DNA from: Dichotomicrobium thermohalophilum
GTDB lineage: Bacteria; Pseudomonadota; Alphaproteobacteria; Rhizobiales; Rhodomicrobiaceae
Assembly: GCF_003550175.1 (NCBI RefSeq)
Contig: NZ_QXDF01000001.1
Span: 1,636,501 to 1,700,500 of the forward strand
Length of the DNA stretch: 64,000 bases
Direction of reading: 5' to 3'
This document shows, piece by piece, positions 1-9,019 of this stretch. A program made the position numbers and the translations under genes. The notes under the pieces were generated by a model. The model made no database searches. It worked only from the letters and a program-made list of their open reading frames with translations, and was not told the DNA's origin. How positions within the stretch are numbered: the first letter of the stretch is position 1; each line of letters opens with the position of its first letter.

Positions 1-277
1 CATCGTGGGAAGTTTTTCTCCCGACATCACCCGTACCTTCACCGGCATTATCGACCAACGACCAGTCCTTGTCGGACCAGCCGTAGCCGGCATGCGCGCC
101 AACATAGACGCCCGACCACATATGCGGCGCCGAATAAACCGGCCCCGTATCCTTCAGACTGGCGTCGTAGTCCCCGAGATCCGCGGCTTGCGCGCCCGCT
201 GCGCTCACCATCAAAAGCGCGGCAGACGCCGTAGCGAGGAGCGCGCCGCGCGCGCCTGCAACAGAAGTCCTGGCCAT
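1..277 (-). CDS. Outer-membrane beta-barrel protein (Omp25/31-like), 3' end outside the window
   Basis: Only the first 92 codons are present; the gene runs off the left edge. Residues 1-31 form a signal peptide (basic MARTSVAGAR start, Ala/Leu-rich core, GAQA cleavage region). The mature protein begins ADLGDYDASLKDT, then has the MWSGVYVGAHAGYGWSD segment that opens the barrel in alphaproteobacterial Omp25/Omp31 proteins. A GGGGG Shine-Dalgarno lies just ahead of the ATG. It is a paralog of the next gene, which shares the ADL-x2-Y-x2-SLKDT and GxYVGAH pattern and the same orientation. Inferred role: abundant structural or porin-like outer-membrane protein. Confidence 0.85.
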   Translation of the reverse strand, partial: MARTSVAGARGALLATASAALLMVSAAGAQAADLGDYDASLKDTGPVYSAPHMWSGVYVGAHAGYGWSDKDWSLVDNAGEGTGDVGRKTSHD

Positions 278-703
278 AAGCCAACCCCCATCTTTGCCTG
301 AATGAAAATCGCTCTTTTGAGCGCGTGACTTCAGGCGTAGGGCTTCTGGCCAACCGGCAACACAAACCCAGGGTTGAGCTCATGGGGATGTCATCGTCTC
401 AAGCGTGTGCATCCTGAGACGGTCGGAAAAATCCAGCGAAAACAGAGGCTTGCAAAACCGCTCAGGGGCGCGAGAGTGTTGTGATCCCGCAACAACCTCT
501 GGTTTTCTACGACATATTCATATCTTTTTGGTCGTTGAGGCCCAGCGCACGCCCCGTTTGCGGGACGAACGGCACCATCGAAATCGTAGCGGCGATGTCC
601 GATTCTCCGGGACCGAACCGGGGCGGAACCCAAAGGAGAAGCGGCGCCCGAAGGCGCCGCCGTGGAGGATGATATCAAGGGATGAAGGCGACGGCCGCGC
701 GCC
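278..703. other. Gap between the two omp genes: leader of the first and 3' UTR of the second
   Basis: No supported gene in 426 bases. Visible features are a short perfect hairpin in the leader of the left omp gene (CGCTC-TTTT-GAGCG, 310-323) and the UUCG terminator of the right omp gene (641-660). I could not assign a convincing -35/-10 pair for the left gene, although its promoter should lie here. Confidence 0.6.
641..660 (-). terminator. Rho-independent terminator of the omp gene at 704-1585
   Basis: Read on the minus strand, this is a perfect 8-bp stem GCGGCGCC / GGCGCCGC closed by a TTCG tetraloop, followed by TTCTCCTTT. It lies 43 bases past the omp stop codon. A very similar sequence recurs at 1851-1870. 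Confidence 0.8.
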
Positions 704-1585
704 CTATTTCAGCGGCTCCATGCGCTCTTCGCGGCCGCGGAACAGGTAGTTCACGCCGACGCGGAGGATGTGGCCGTCAAGGTCGGGGCCGTAACGATCA
801 GTGCCATAACGATTGCCCGCCGCCGTCCGGCCAACATAAGCGTAGTCCTCATCCTCGAGATCGAAATAGAGGTATTCGCCCTTGAGGGTCCAGTTGTCGG
901 CGACCATCCACTCCAGACCGCCGCCAATCGTGTAGCCCAAATGTGTTTCGTCCACGCTACCACGGGCGTTCTCAAACGGCGTCTCAAATGTGGGGTCTGG
1001 AAAAAGCACAGAGATGTCGGACTCGACCTCGGCCCACGCCAAGCCGCCCGTCAGGTAAAGCAGGAGATCGTCTCTCGTCAGATAGCCGACACGGGCGCGC
1101 GCCGTGCCGAACATCTCCATTTCTGCTCGAACGTCCCAAATCGGTTCGCCCGTGTTGTCAGAATCGAGGCCTGTTGGGTAGGGCACAAACGAGGTACTGT
1201 CATCGGCGCCAGTCCAGGAGACGTCGACCTCAGCGCCCAACACCCACCGTCCTATCTGGTGATTGGCACCGAACTGCAAACCGCCGAGCCAATCGTCGCC
1301 GCTCAAGCTCTGACTGGAGTTGTCGAAGGTTATGTCCGGGAAGTTATCGACATCATCGTAGGCGAATGGCCCGTCCCAGTCGGCCCAGGTGTAGCCGAGG
1401 TGGGCACCGACGTAGAACCCGGTCCAGATCGGCGCGGGCGCGTAGACCGGCTCGGTATCCTTGAGGCTGCCCTCGTAGCGGGAAAGGTCGGCGGCGGAGG
1501 CCGGAGAGACGGTCGCGGCCAGAACACCCGCGACGGTTGAGAACGCAACGGCACTGACGGCAGTGGAGACGCACTTACGGAACAT
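704..1585 (-). CDS. Outer-membrane beta-barrel protein (Omp25/31-like porin family)
   Basis: 293 aa. The chosen ATG gives a clean signal peptide (MFRKCVSTAVSAVAF..., cleavage after PASA) and follows a GGGGGG Shine-Dalgarno; a longer in-frame ORF has no such signal. The mature part starts ADLSRYEGSLKDT and has the IWTGFYVGAHLGYTWAD entry strand. Later strands alternate polar and aromatic residues (LGAEVDVSWTG, RARVGYLTRDDLLLYLTGG, GGGLEWMVADNWTLKGEYLY). The end is HILRVGVNYLF, the usual last barrel strand, followed by a short RGREERMEPLK tail. Most likely an eight-stranded outer-membrane barrel; transport specificity cannot be read from sequence. Paralog of the gene at 1-277. Confidence 0.9.
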   Translation of the reverse strand: MFRKCVSTAVSAVAFSTVAGVLAATVSPASAADLSRYEGSLKDTEPVYAPAPIWTGFYVGAHLGYTWADWDGPFAYDDVDNFPDITFDNSSQSLSGDDWLGGLQFGANHQIGRWVLGAEVDVSWTGADDSTSFVPYPTGLDSDNTGEPIWDVRAEMEMFGTARARVGYLTRDDLLLYLTGGLAWAEVESDISVLFPDPTFETPFENARGSVDETHLGYTIGGGLEWMVADNWTLKGEYLYFDLEDEDYAYVGRTAAGNRYGTDRYGPDLDGHILRVGVNYLFRGREERMEPLK

Positions 1586-1850
1586 GAGTTTTACCCCCCA
1601 TCTGGTTACGGACAAAAGAACGGGACTCGAGAGACTGTCTGCAACCGGAAGTAGAGCAGGTGGCCGCTGGGCCGAAACGCACAAACGGGTGAGATGCGCG
1701 AAAAAGTCCCGCTAAAGTTGTGGAATAGCGCGCGCTGGGGCGAAAAGCACCGGAAACTCAGGCGTCTGGGCGAGCCGCGAGACCGCGCGAGTGACGTGGA
1801 AGTTGATGGGCGCGCCGGATTGCGGGCTTTCGGGCCGCGACAAAAGAGAA

Positions 1851-1870
1851 GCGGCGCCCGGAAGCGCCGC
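1851..1870 (-). terminator. Orphan terminator-like hairpin, duplicate of the omp terminator
   Basis: On the minus strand the stem GCGGCGC / GCGCCGC is followed by TTCTCTTTTG. About 45 bases (1841-1886) match 631-677, including the flank TGGAGAATGATATCA against TGGAGGATGATATCA. No minus-strand gene ends just upstream of it; the DNA to its right is the rpsB leader. Probably a relic of a third omp copy. Confidence 0.6.
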
Positions 1871-2003
1871 TCTGGAGAATGATATCACTGGAATATACCG
1901 GCCTCCAGCAGCCTCGCACGAAGTGATGAATACTTCTCGCAACGTCACGTCACAAAATCGGAGCCCGGCCGTGTAGCCCCGTCAGGGCAGGCATCGTTGA
2001 TCC

Positions 2004-2032
2004 TTGCAATCCCGCGCGACGCGGCCTATAAC
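2004..2032 (+). promoter_or_regulatory. Sigma-70-type promoter of the rpsB operon
   Basis: TTGCAA (2004-2009) and TATAAC (2027-2032) are separated by exactly 17 bases, a strong housekeeping match in GC-rich DNA. It would start a transcript near 2039, with a leader of roughly 140 nt before rpsB. Confidence 0.6.
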
Positions 2033-2179
2033 CCCGACCATCCCACACGTGTCAGCGCGCTCGCGCGCGGCCCTGGCGCCGCGTCGATGCGCTCCGGTGG
2101 CGCGCCGTGGCTTCTGGGCCAAGGCACGCTTCAAACCTGACACGGAGGCTCAACCGGAAAAGCAAGGAGTGCACCGCCC

Positions 2180-3325
2180 ATGGCGCTGCCCACATTCTCC
2201 ATGCGCGACCTGCTGGAAGCCGGCGCGCATTTCGGCCATCAGACGCACCGCTGGAACCCGAAGATGGAAGAGTACATCTTCGGCGTGCGCAATGGCATCC
2301 ACATCATCGACCTGTCGCAAACCGTCCCGCTGATGCACCAGGCGCTGGTCAAGGTCTCCGACACCGTGGCCGGCGGCGGGCGCGTGCTGTTCGTCGGCAC
2401 CAAGCGCCAGGCCTCCGACCTCGTGCAGGACGCGGCGAAGCGCTCGGCGCAGTATTACATCAATCACCGCTGGTATGGCGGCACGCTGACGAACTGGCAG
2501 ACGATCACGAATTCGATCAAGCGCCTGCGCTATCTGGAGGACCTGCTCGAAGGCGAGGTTCACGGCTTCACCAAGAAGGAGCTGCTGCACCTCACGCGCG
2601 AGCGCGACAAGCTGGAGCAGGCCATCGGCGGCATCAAGGACATGGGCGGCATTCCCGACCTGCTGTTCATCATCGACACGAACAAAGAGTCGATCGCCGT
2701 CGCCGAGGCGCGCAAGCTTCATATTCCTGTCATCGCCATTCTGGATAGTAACTCCGATCCTGAAGGCATCGCGTATCCGGTGCCGGGCAACGACGACGCT
2801 GGCCGGGCGATCGCGCTTTACTGCGACCTGATGGCGCGGGCGGCGCTGGATGGCATCGAGCGGGCGACCGCGGCGGCCGGCGGCGATATCGGCGCGGCGG
2901 AAGAGCCCGCCATGGAGACGCTGCCCGAGGAGCCGGAGGTACAGGCCGCACCCGTGGCCGAGGCGAGCCCGGAGGCCGGGCCGGTGGTCCAGCCGGAAGC
3001 CGCCGAGGCCGATGTCGCGGCGGCCGAGGCCGCGCCGGCGCAGCCCGCCGACACCGCGCGCGCGGCGGGGCCGGTGGGCGAAAGCGCGTTCCGTCGGCTG
3101 GAGGCGCCCGAGGGCGAGCCGGACGATCTGCAGAAGATCAGCGGCATCGGCAAGGTGATGGTCGACAAGCTCAACGCGCACGGCATCTATCATTACTGGC
3201 AGCTCGCCAGCATGAACGAGATGGACCTTGCGCAGTTGGATGAAGAGCTGGACCTCAAGGGCCGCGCGGCGCGCGAGAACTGGATCCAGCAGGCGACGAA
3301 ACTGATGCAGGAACAGGCTGCCTGA
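2180..3325 (+). CDS. rpsB: 30S ribosomal protein S2 with a C-terminal helix-hairpin-helix extension
   Basis: 381 aa, far longer than the roughly 240-260 aa of typical S2. Residues 1 to about 225 are the normal S2 fold ([22 protein letters not shown], then [11 protein letters not shown] and [10 protein letters not shown]). Residues about 226-304 are a low-complexity Ala/Glu/Pro linker. The last 77 residues carry [20 protein letters not shown] (315-334), a helix-hairpin-helix-like domain of the kind found at the C-termini of some alphaproteobacterial proteins. AAGGAG at 2164-2169 is the ribosome site. First gene of the rpsB-tsf-pyrH-frr run; S2 is a small-subunit protein and tsf follows as in most bacteria. 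Confidence 0.97.
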   Translation: MALPTFSMRDLLEAGAHFGHQTHRWNPKMEEYIFGVRNGIHIIDLSQTVPLMHQALVKVSDTVAGGGRVLFVGTKRQASDLVQDAAKRSAQYYINHRWYGGTLTNWQTITNSIKRLRYLEDLLEGEVHGFTKKELLHLTRERDKLEQAIGGIKDMGGIPDLLFIIDTNKESIAVAEARKLHIPVIAILDSNSDPEGIAYPVPGNDDAGRAIALYCDLMARAALDGIERATAAAGGDIGAAEEPAMETLPEEPEVQAAPVAEASPEAGPVVQPEAAEADVAAAEAAPAQPADTARAAGPVGESAFRRLEAPEGEPDDLQKISGIGKVMVDKLNAHGIYHYWQLASMNEMDLAQLDEELDLKGRAARENWIQQATKLMQEQAA

Positions 3326-3380
3326 GCGTCCGGATGCGGCGTCGAGGGGCGGCAACAGCAGGCAATTTCACGAGGCGATA

Positions 3381-4310
3381 ATGGCTGAGATCACCGCAAA
3401 GATGGTCAAGGACCTGCGCGAGAAGACCGGCGCAGGCATGATGGACTGCAAGAAGGCGCTGACCGAGACCGACGGCGACATGGACGCCGCGGTCGACTGG
3501 CTGCGCGCGAAAGGCTTCGCTAAGGCCGCGAAGAAGGCCGGGCGCACGGCCGCTGACGGCCTGGTCGGCGTGGCCGTCGAAGACAAGAAGGGCGCCGTCG
3601 TCGAGGTCAATGCGGAGACCGACTTCGTCGCGCGCAACGACCAGTTCCAGAACATGGTCAGCGAGATCGCCAAGCTGGCGCTCAAGGCTGAGGGCGATGT
3701 CGACAAGCTTGGCGCTGAGACGTTCCCGGGCACCGACAAGCCCGTCACCGACTACATCTCGGAGATGATCGCCACCATCGGCGAGAACATGCGTCTGCGC
3801 CGCACCGGCTATATCGAGGTGTCGGACGGCGTCGTCGCCAGCTATGTGCATAACGCTGCCGCGCCGGGCATGGGCAAGATCGGCGTGATCGTCGGCCTGG
3901 AGTCGACGGGCGACAAGGACAAGCTGCAGGCGCTGGGCAAGCAGCTTGCCATGCACATCGCCGCGACCAGCCCGCTTGCCGTGGATGTCGACAGCCTCGA
4001 CCCCGCCGTGGTTGATCGCGAGCGCACGATCCTGGTCGAGCAGGCACGGGAATCCGGCAAGCCGGAGAACATCATCGAAAAGATGGTGGAAGGCCGCCTG
4101 AACAAGTATTACCAGGAAGTCGTCCTTATGAAGCAGGCGCTCGTGACCGACCCGGACAACACCGTCGAAGCGGCGCTCAAGGCGGCCGAGGAGGACATCG
4201 GCGCGCCGGTGAAGGTCGTCGGCTTCGAACGCTATGGTCTGGGCGAGGGAATCGAGACCGAAGAAGAGGATTTCGCCGCCGAGGTCGCGGCAGCGGCGTC
4301 GGGTTCGTAA
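3381..4310 (+). CDS. tsf: Translation elongation factor Ts
   Basis: 309 aa, full length. EF-Ts exchanges GDP for GTP on EF-Tu during elongation. The N-terminal UBA-like domain has the signature [19 protein letters not shown] (residues 9-27), and the core contains [14 protein letters not shown], which holds the TDFVA residues that insert near the EF-Tu nucleotide site. It lies 55 bases after rpsB with its own ACGAGG ribosome site, so the two are probably cotranscribed. Confidence 0.98.
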   Translation: MAEITAKMVKDLREKTGAGMMDCKKALTETDGDMDAAVDWLRAKGFAKAAKKAGRTAADGLVGVAVEDKKGAVVEVNAETDFVARNDQFQNMVSEIAKLALKAEGDVDKLGAETFPGTDKPVTDYISEMIATIGENMRLRRTGYIEVSDGVVASYVHNAAAPGMGKIGVIVGLESTGDKDKLQALGKQLAMHIAATSPLAVDVDSLDPAVVDRERTILVEQARESGKPENIIEKMVEGRLNKYYQEVVLMKQALVTDPDNTVEAALKAAEEDIGAPVKVVGFERYGLGEGIETEEEDFAAEVAAAASGS

Positions 4311-4379
4311 TCAGCGGCCAGGCGCGGGCGTCTTTGAACGGCGCGCAGGGTGTGCCGGAGCAAGGGGCGCGAGTGAGCA

Positions 4380-5102
4380 ATGGCCGGCACGACCATCAAA
4401 TACCGCCGCGTGCTGATGAAGCTGTCGGGTGAAGCGTTGCTCGGCAGCCAGGCCTTCGGCACCGACCCCTCCGTGATCCAGCGCATCGCCGGAGAGATCC
4501 GCGCGGCCGTGTCAGAGGGCGTGCAGGTGGCGCTGGTTATCGGCGGGGGCAACCTCTTCCGCGGGGTCGTCGGCGCGGCTGAGGGGATGGACCGTGCAAG
4601 GGCCGATGACGTCGGCATGCTGGCCACTGTGATGAATGCGCTGATGCTGGAGAACGGTCTGCGCCGCACAGGCGTCAACACTGTCACCTTCAGCGCCGTG
4701 CGCATGCCGACGATCTGCCGTCCATTCCAGCGGGAGGAGGCCCGCACTGCACTCGATGCCGGGCAGACGGTGATCTTCGCGGGGGGCACCGGCAGCCCCT
4801 TCTTCACGACGGATACCACCGCCGCGCTCCGCGCCGCTGAAATGCAGTGCGACGCCATCCTGAAGGGCACCTCGGTCGATGGCGTCTATTCCGCCGATCC
4901 CGCGGTTGACCCGACGGCGGTGCGCTACGACCATCTGACGTATGACGATGTGCTGAACCGGAATCTGCGCGTGATGGACGGGGCTGCCATCGCGCTGGCG
5001 CGTGACAATGCCATCCCGATTGTCGTTTTCTCGATGCATGAGCCCGGAAGCCTCGTGAATGTCTTGACCGGGCAAACACGTTGCACGACCGTGACGCGCT
5101 AA
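4380..5102 (+). CDS. pyrH: UMP kinase
   Basis: 240 aa, standard length for bacterial hexameric UMP kinase, which makes UDP from UMP in the cytoplasm. The amino-acid-kinase fold is shown by KLSGEAL (14-20), the phosphate loop GGGNLFRG (55-62), FAGGTGSPFFTTDT and the acidic DGVYSADP loop that binds ATP and magnesium. Sits in the conserved tsf-pyrH-frr order, 69 bases after tsf. Confidence 0.98.
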   Translation: MAGTTIKYRRVLMKLSGEALLGSQAFGTDPSVIQRIAGEIRAAVSEGVQVALVIGGGNLFRGVVGAAEGMDRARADDVGMLATVMNALMLENGLRRTGVNTVTFSAVRMPTICRPFQREEARTALDAGQTVIFAGGTGSPFFTTDTTAALRAAEMQCDAILKGTSVDGVYSADPAVDPTAVRYDHLTYDDVLNRNLRVMDGAAIALARDNAIPIVVFSMHEPGSLVNVLTGQTRCTTVTR

Positions 5103-5190
5103 ACCGGCGAGGTGAGGCCCCTGCGCGATCCATGCTTGCGCTGCGCGCGCGGCCGCGCCATACCGCCTTGATGCCGATAAGGAGAGCAAG

Positions 5191-5760
5191 ATGTCGGAAG
5201 AGGCAGAAGAGTTTGACCTGAAGGCCCTGGAAAAGCGCATGCAGGGCGCGCTCAATGTATTGAAACAGGAATTCAGCGGCATGCGCACCGGCCGCGCCAG
5301 CGCGAGTTTGCTCGATCCCATTTCGGTCAACGCTTACGGCACCCGAATGCCGATCAACCAGGTCGCAACGGTCAGCGTCCCCGAGCCGCGGATGATCAGC
5401 GTCCAGGTCTGGGACAAGTCGAATGTCAGCGCCGTGGAGAAAGCGATCCGCGAGTCAGACCTCGGCCTGAATCCGGTGGTTGATGGCACGACGCTGCGGT
5501 TGCCGATCCCGGAGATGAACGAGGAACGGCGCAGGGAACTGGCGAAAGTCTGCGCCAAATACGCCGAACAGGCCCGCGTCGCGGTACGCAATGTGCGTCG
5601 TGACGGCATGGAGCAGCTCAAGAAGCAGGAGAAGGAAGGCATCATCGGCAAGGATGAGCATCATGCCCTTGCCGACGATGTACAGGCACTGACCGACAAG
5701 TATATCGGCGAGATCGACGCCGCGCTCGCTGATAAGGAAAAGGAAATCATGCAGGTTTAA
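5191..5760 (+). CDS. frr: Ribosome recycling factor
   Basis: 189 aa, normal length. With EF-G it splits the post-termination ribosome. Characteristic segments are [15 protein letters not shown] near the N-terminus, [14 protein letters not shown] in the small domain, and the C-terminal three-helix-bundle stretch with [23 protein letters not shown] precedes the ATG. The short acidic start [17 protein letters not shown] leads straight into the first helix. Confidence 0.98.
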   Translation: MSEEAEEFDLKALEKRMQGALNVLKQEFSGMRTGRASASLLDPISVNAYGTRMPINQVATVSVPEPRMISVQVWDKSNVSAVEKAIRESDLGLNPVVDGTTLRLPIPEMNEERRRELAKVCAKYAEQARVAVRNVRRDGMEQLKKQEKEGIIGKDEHHALADDVQALTDKYIGEIDAALADKEKEIMQV

Positions 5761-5805
5761 CCTGAACAGATCGGGTCACGGGAACGAAAGCGGCTACGAC
5801 CAAAC

Positions 5806-6558
5806 ATGCATCATCAGAACGACGCCCAGTCGGACACGCGCCTTGTTGTCCCGCGCCACCTCGCGATCATCATGGACGGCAACGGCCGCTGGGCGCAGCA
5901 GCGGGGTCTGCCGCGCATCGAGGGGCACCGCAAGGGCGTCGAGCGCGTAAAGGAGTGTGTCCGCACGGCGGCGGAGATCGGTGTCGAGTATCTGACGCTG
6001 TTCAGCTTCTCCTCAGAAAACTGGCGGCGGCCACAGGAAGAAGTCGATGCGCTGATGACTCTCATCAAGCGCTTCATCCGACAGGAATTGGCCGAGCTGC
6101 ACGAGAACAATGTGCGTGTGCGGGTTATCGGAACGGCCGACCGGGTCGATCCGGAAATCACCGCCATGATCGCGGACGCTCACGCACTGACAGCGGAGAA
6201 CACCGGCCTGCGGCTCACGATTGCTTTCAATTATGGTGCGCGGGACGAGATCGCCCGGGCGGCGCGGCGGCTGGCCGAGGAGGTGGCCCGCGGCGCGATG
6301 CGCCCGGAAGATGTGGACATGGCCGCGCTGGAGCAGAGGCTTGACACGCAGGGTCTGCCTGACCCGGATCTGCTGATCCGCACGAGCGGTGAAGTCCGGC
6401 TGAGCAATTTCCTGCTCTGGCAGCTTGCCTACGCGGAACTGATGTTCGTCGAAGATTACTGGCCGGATTTCGACCGCGAGGCGATGGTGCGTACGATCAG
6501 CGCGTATCAGAACCGCGAGCGTCGCTTCGGCGGGCTGTCGGCACGGCGCACGGCTTGA
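5806..6558 (+). CDS. uppS: Isoprenyl transferase (undecaprenyl diphosphate synthase)
   Basis: 250 aa cis-prenyltransferase that builds the C55 lipid carrier for peptidoglycan and other envelope polymers from isopentenyl diphosphate. Motif MDGNGRWAQQRGLPRIEGH holds the catalytic Asp (about residue 24); FSFSSENWRRP and RTSGEVRLSNFLLWQLAYAE are the other two family signatures. The gene opens the uppS-cdsA-dxr lipid-precursor block and follows frr by 45 bases. Ribosome site is weak. Confidence 0.97.
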   Translation: MHHQNDAQSDTRLVVPRHLAIIMDGNGRWAQQRGLPRIEGHRKGVERVKECVRTAAEIGVEYLTLFSFSSENWRRPQEEVDALMTLIKRFIRQELAELHENNVRVRVIGTADRVDPEITAMIADAHALTAENTGLRLTIAFNYGARDEIARAARRLAEEVARGAMRPEDVDMAALEQRLDTQGLPDPDLLIRTSGEVRLSNFLLWQLAYAELMFVEDYWPDFDREAMVRTISAYQNRERRFGGLSARRTA

Positions 6559-6812
6559 AACCGCGGCGAGACGCGGCTCTTCCGTCATTTCCGGGTTTAC
6601 CCCCGCATCAGGCGCGTTTATGAACGGAAGATGGCGCGCTGCGGCTGATCGTGATCCGCCAAGTCGCGCCGATACGGCCGGTTGCCGCCTTCGCGGATCG
6701 TACCGACCGGCCTTATGACCGAGCTGCCAGATGGCGCAAACGCTCTCTCCGAGGTATCGCTTGCGCCTGGTATGGCGTCCTCTTGCCAGCATAAGGTTGG
6801 GCCCCGCCATCC

Positions 6813-7700
6813 ATGCGCCAGTCGCCTCGACGCTCAAAGCCGGCCAATCCGCGCGACGACAAGTCGCTGCTTCCGAGCAACAAGCTGAGCCTGCGCATCA
6901 TCTCCGGCATCGCGCTCGCCGCCGGGGCCCTGGCGCTGACCTATGCGGGCCCGCTGCCATTTGCGCTGATGGTGACGGCCTTCGTTGCCGTAATGGCCTG
7001 GGAGTGGGGGCGGCTGGTCTGTTCGAGCGGGATCGACGCCGCTTGGGCCATTCAGGTCGGTGCGACGGCGGGGGGAACCCTTCTCGCGGCCTGGGACTGC
7101 CCCGGCTGCGGCCTGTTGGCGATCGTCGCGGGCACATTGGCAGTCTTCGTGCTGCGCCGGCTGGATATGGGGACTGCGCAGTCGTGGTGGGCGGCCACCG
7201 GCGTTTATTACGTCGGGTTACCGAGCATCGCGCTGGTGTGGATCCGTTCGGACCCCGAATTCGGCTGGGTTGCGGTCCTGTTCATCTTCATCACCGTCTG
7301 GACGACCGATACGGCAGCCTATATCTTCGGAAAAAGTATTGGCGGGCCGCTGCTTGCACCGGACATTTCGCCGAAGAAAACCTGGGCGGGCTTCGCTGGG
7401 GGGCTCATCTGCGCCACGGTACTTGGCTCGGCTGTGCTCATCGGGGTGGCGGGCGCGCAGGCCTGGTGGCCGGTAATCATGCTGAGCGCGGGAGTGTCCC
7501 TGGTTTCGCAGGCAGGCGATCTGGGCGAGTCTTCGATCAAGCGCCTGTTCGGACGCAAGGACTCCAGCGGCATCATCCCGGGCCATGGTGGAGTGCTTGA
7601 TCGGGTGGACGGTTTGGTTTTCGCAGCGCTGACCTGTGCAGGGCTGGCGCTGGTGCGGGCGCCGGAAGCGCCGGGCTATGCTCTGGTGGTGTGGTCATAG
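6813..7700 (+). CDS. cdsA: Phosphatidate cytidylyltransferase
   Basis: 295 aa inner-membrane enzyme that makes CDP-diacylglycerol, precursor of all phospholipids. A basic N-terminal tail is followed by several hydrophobic helices. The family signature lies near the C-terminus: SSIKRLFGRKDSSG then IPGHGGVLDRVDG, with the Lys-Asp and Asp-x2-Asp residues. The 254-base gap from uppS is unusually wide for this cluster and I see nothing coding in it. The ATG has a weak ribosome site, so the exact start is less certain than the identity. Confidence 0.95.
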   Translation: MRQSPRRSKPANPRDDKSLLPSNKLSLRIISGIALAAGALALTYAGPLPFALMVTAFVAVMAWEWGRLVCSSGIDAAWAIQVGATAGGTLLAAWDCPGCGLLAIVAGTLAVFVLRRLDMGTAQSWWAATGVYYVGLPSIALVWIRSDPEFGWVAVLFIFITVWTTDTAAYIFGKSIGGPLLAPDISPKKTWAGFAGGLICATVLGSAVLIGVAGAQAWWPVIMLSAGVSLVSQAGDLGESSIKRLFGRKDSSGIIPGHGGVLDRVDGLVFAALTCAGLALVRAPEAPGYALVVWS

Positions 7701-7721
7701 GCGACAACGAATGAGGCTGGC

Positions 7722-8975
7722 TTGAGACTCACGCGCAACGGCGCTTCGGCAAGGCCGCAGGCCGAATTAGGCGCGGTGACCGGGCAATCGACCCGCAAGC
7801 GGGTCAGCGTGCTGGGCGCCACCGGCTCCATCGGCGAAAACACCCTGGACCTGATCGCGCGCAACCCGGGCTGCGCCGAGATCGTCGCGCTGACGGCCAA
7901 CACAAACGCCGCGCGCCTTGCCGAACTCGCCCTCCAGCATGATGCCGAGATGGCGGTGATCGGCGACCCGGACCAGTATCAAACCCTCAAGGACGCCTTG
8001 GCCGGCACCAAGATCGCCGTTGCGGCCGGAGAAGGCGCGGTCGTCGAAGCGGCGCGCGCGCCGACCGATTGGGTGATGGCCGCGATCGTCGGGGCGGCCG
8101 GCCTGCGCCCGGCCTTCGCGGCAGCGGAGCAGGGGCTGGCGCTGGCGCTGGCGAACAAGGAATGCCTCGTTTCGGCGGGCGAGGCGTTCTTGCGCGCGGT
8201 TGAGGCGGGCGGGAGCACGCTGCTCCCGGTTGATTCGGAGCACTCCGCCGCGCAGCAGGCCATGCAGGGCCATCCGCAAGATGCCATCGAACGTATCCTG
8301 CTTACGGCTTCGGGCGGGCCGTTCCGCGAGTGGACGCTGGAGCAGCTTCGACAGGCGCGGCCGGAACAGGCACTGAAACACCCGAACTGGGAGATGGGCC
8401 AGAAGATCACGATCGACAGCGCCACCTTGATGAACAAGGGGCTGGAGCTGATCGAGGCCTATTATCTGTTCCCGGTGGAAAAGGCTCAGCTCGGCGTGGT
8501 CGTTCACCCGCAGTCGATCGTGCACTGCCTCGTCGAATACTGCGACGGCTCCGTGCTGGCCCAGATGGGCGCGCCGGATATGCGCACGCCGATCGCCTTC
8601 GCCCTGGCCTGGCCGGAGCGCATGTGCGCTCCCACGGAACGTCTTGATTTGGCGCGGATCGGCCAGCTGACCTTCGAGGCGCCCGACGCGACGCGTTTTC
8701 CCGCGCTGCGCCTGGCCCACGAGGCGATGGAGGCTGGCGGCAGCGCGCCGACGGTGCTGAATGCCGCGAACGAAATTGCCGTGGCGGCGTTCCTGAACAA
8801 GCGGATCGGCTTCATGGGGATCCCCGCGCTCATCGCACGCACACTGGACCGTGCGGCTGGAGAGATCGGCACCGCTGCGCCAGAGACGCTGGACGAGGTT
8901 CTGGCTACAGACCAGCAGGCCCGTCAACTGGCGCAGGACCTGCTGCCCGAGGTTATGCGCGCCGAGGCGGGATGA
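7722..8975 (+). CDS. dxr: 1-deoxy-D-xylulose 5-phosphate reductoisomerase
   Basis: 417 aa from a TTG start preceded by GAGG; an in-frame GTG at 7776 would give 399 aa, closer to the usual length. It makes MEP from DXP with NADPH, the committed step of non-mevalonate isoprenoid synthesis, and so feeds UppS. Seen: the NADPH loop VLGATGSIGENTLD, ANKECLVSAG, the metal/substrate motif PVDSEHSAAQQAMQG, LTASGGPFRE, and MGQKITIDSATLMNKGLE. It follows cdsA by 21 bases. Confidence 0.97.
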   Translation: MRLTRNGASARPQAELGAVTGQSTRKRVSVLGATGSIGENTLDLIARNPGCAEIVALTANTNAARLAELALQHDAEMAVIGDPDQYQTLKDALAGTKIAVAAGEGAVVEAARAPTDWVMAAIVGAAGLRPAFAAAEQGLALALANKECLVSAGEAFLRAVEAGGSTLLPVDSEHSAAQQAMQGHPQDAIERILLTASGGPFREWTLEQLRQARPEQALKHPNWEMGQKITIDSATLMNKGLELIEAYYLFPVEKAQLGVVVHPQSIVHCLVEYCDGSVLAQMGAPDMRTPIAFALAWPERMCAPTERLDLARIGQLTFEAPDATRFPALRLAHEAMEAGGSAPTVLNAANEIAVAAFLNKRIGFMGIPALIARTLDRAAGEIGTAAPETLDEVLATDQQARQLAQDLLPEVMRAEAG

Positions 8976-9019
8976 TCTGCGCGGCGCCGCCACAAGCCAT
9001 CATGGAGACTTAGCTGCTC

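Larger units (their letters stand above)
1586..2179. other. Gap between the omp gene and rpsB: orphan terminator, rpsB promoter and leader
   Basis: No supported gene in 594 bases. It should contain the omp promoter near 1600-1750 (no clear hexamers seen), an orphan minus-strand terminator at 1851-1870, and the rpsB promoter at 2004-2032 followed by a leader of about 140 nt. Short ORFs here have no signal peptide, good ribosome site or recognisable family. Confidence 0.6.

Noticed and set aside
48-383. Minus-strand 111-codon ORF overlapping the left omp gene
   Set aside because: It is another frame of the omp gene; the true frame has the signal peptide and the porin entry strand.
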